From: an archaeon MnTg01
GTDB taxonomy: Archaea; Thermoproteota; Nitrososphaeria; Nitrososphaerales; Nitrosopumilaceae
DNA length: 13,275 bases
Assembly: GCA_008974855.1 (NCBI GenBank)
Contig: BFAR01000025.1
Location: 1 to 13,275, forward strand
Reading direction: 5' to 3'
The notes below the pieces were generated by a model that was given only the letters and a program-made list of their open reading frames with translations, had not been told where the DNA came from and did no database searches. Positions within the stretch are counted from its first letter, which is position 1, and every line of letters begins with the position of its first letter. Below, in pieces: positions 13,235 to 13,275 of this stretch. The position numbers and the translations under genes were made by a program.

Positions 13235-13275
13235 CATCTCAAGATTAATAACGACTCTAGCGTTTCTTAACTAGA

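Noticed and set aside
13235..13275. 3' end of a convergent gene on the minus strand at the right edge
   Set aside because: Each minus-strand frame has a stop within the last 20 bases; too little sequence remains to support a gene.
1..13275. CRISPR array, insertion sequence, prophage or toxin-antitoxin pair
   Set aside because: No direct-repeat array, transposase or integrase, or terminal inverted repeats; the only tandem repeat is coding, in the cupredoxin linker.

Overview
The window comes from the compact, AT-rich chromosome of an ammonia-oxidising archaeon of the Nitrosopumilus type (Nitrososphaerota, formerly Thaumarchaeota). Support for this: a heme-copper oxidase operon whose electron donor is a membrane-anchored blue copper protein rather than cytochrome c, a coenzyme F420:NADP oxidoreductase, a compact archaeal heme A synthase, TATA boxes about 28 nt upstream of start codons (leaderless transcripts), several leaderless TTG starts, and gaps of only 2-100 bp. 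The placement rests on gene content, not on a search.

Layout. 1-274 (-) is the 5' part of an adenylylsulfate kinase gene that runs off the left edge. 344-1375 (-) is a phosphoglucose/phosphomannose isomerase, divergent from 1445-2506 (+), a methylthioribose-1-phosphate isomerase. Next are 2546-3187 (+), a MIP18/SufT-like domain fused to a PqqD-like domain, an atypical short-chain dehydrogenase (-), a DegT-family sugar aminotransferase (-) and a small unknown protein (-). A tRNA-Arg(UCG) on the minus strand (5413-5486) lies back to back with a class I aminotransferase (+) across a 43-nt gap in which the two TATA boxes appear to interlock. Then come a two-helix membrane protein and an F420-dependent NADP reductase (both -), and a histidine phosphatase (+).

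8372-12018 (+) is the core of the window: the terminal oxidase operon. Subunit II is split into two overlapping genes (helix 1; helix 2 plus CuA domain). They are followed by subunit I, a protein with two cupredoxin domains, and a half-length CtaA/Cox15. The products would move electrons from a blue copper site through CuA to the heme a / heme-CuB centre; the CtaA-like protein would make the heme A. A convergent secreted, membrane-anchored protein and an SRPBCC protein with a ribbon-helix-helix-like tail close the window.

No mobile element, CRISPR array, toxin or phage gene is visible, and no intergenic stretch exceeds about 105 bp. This is ordinary core genome. The points that deserve a second look are in the details: loss of the K-channel lysine in oxidase subunit I, the split subunit II, the double cupredoxin, the domain fusions, an SDR without its catalytic lysine, an unusual tRNA-Arg, interlocked divergent promoters, and TTG starts on leaderless mRNAs.
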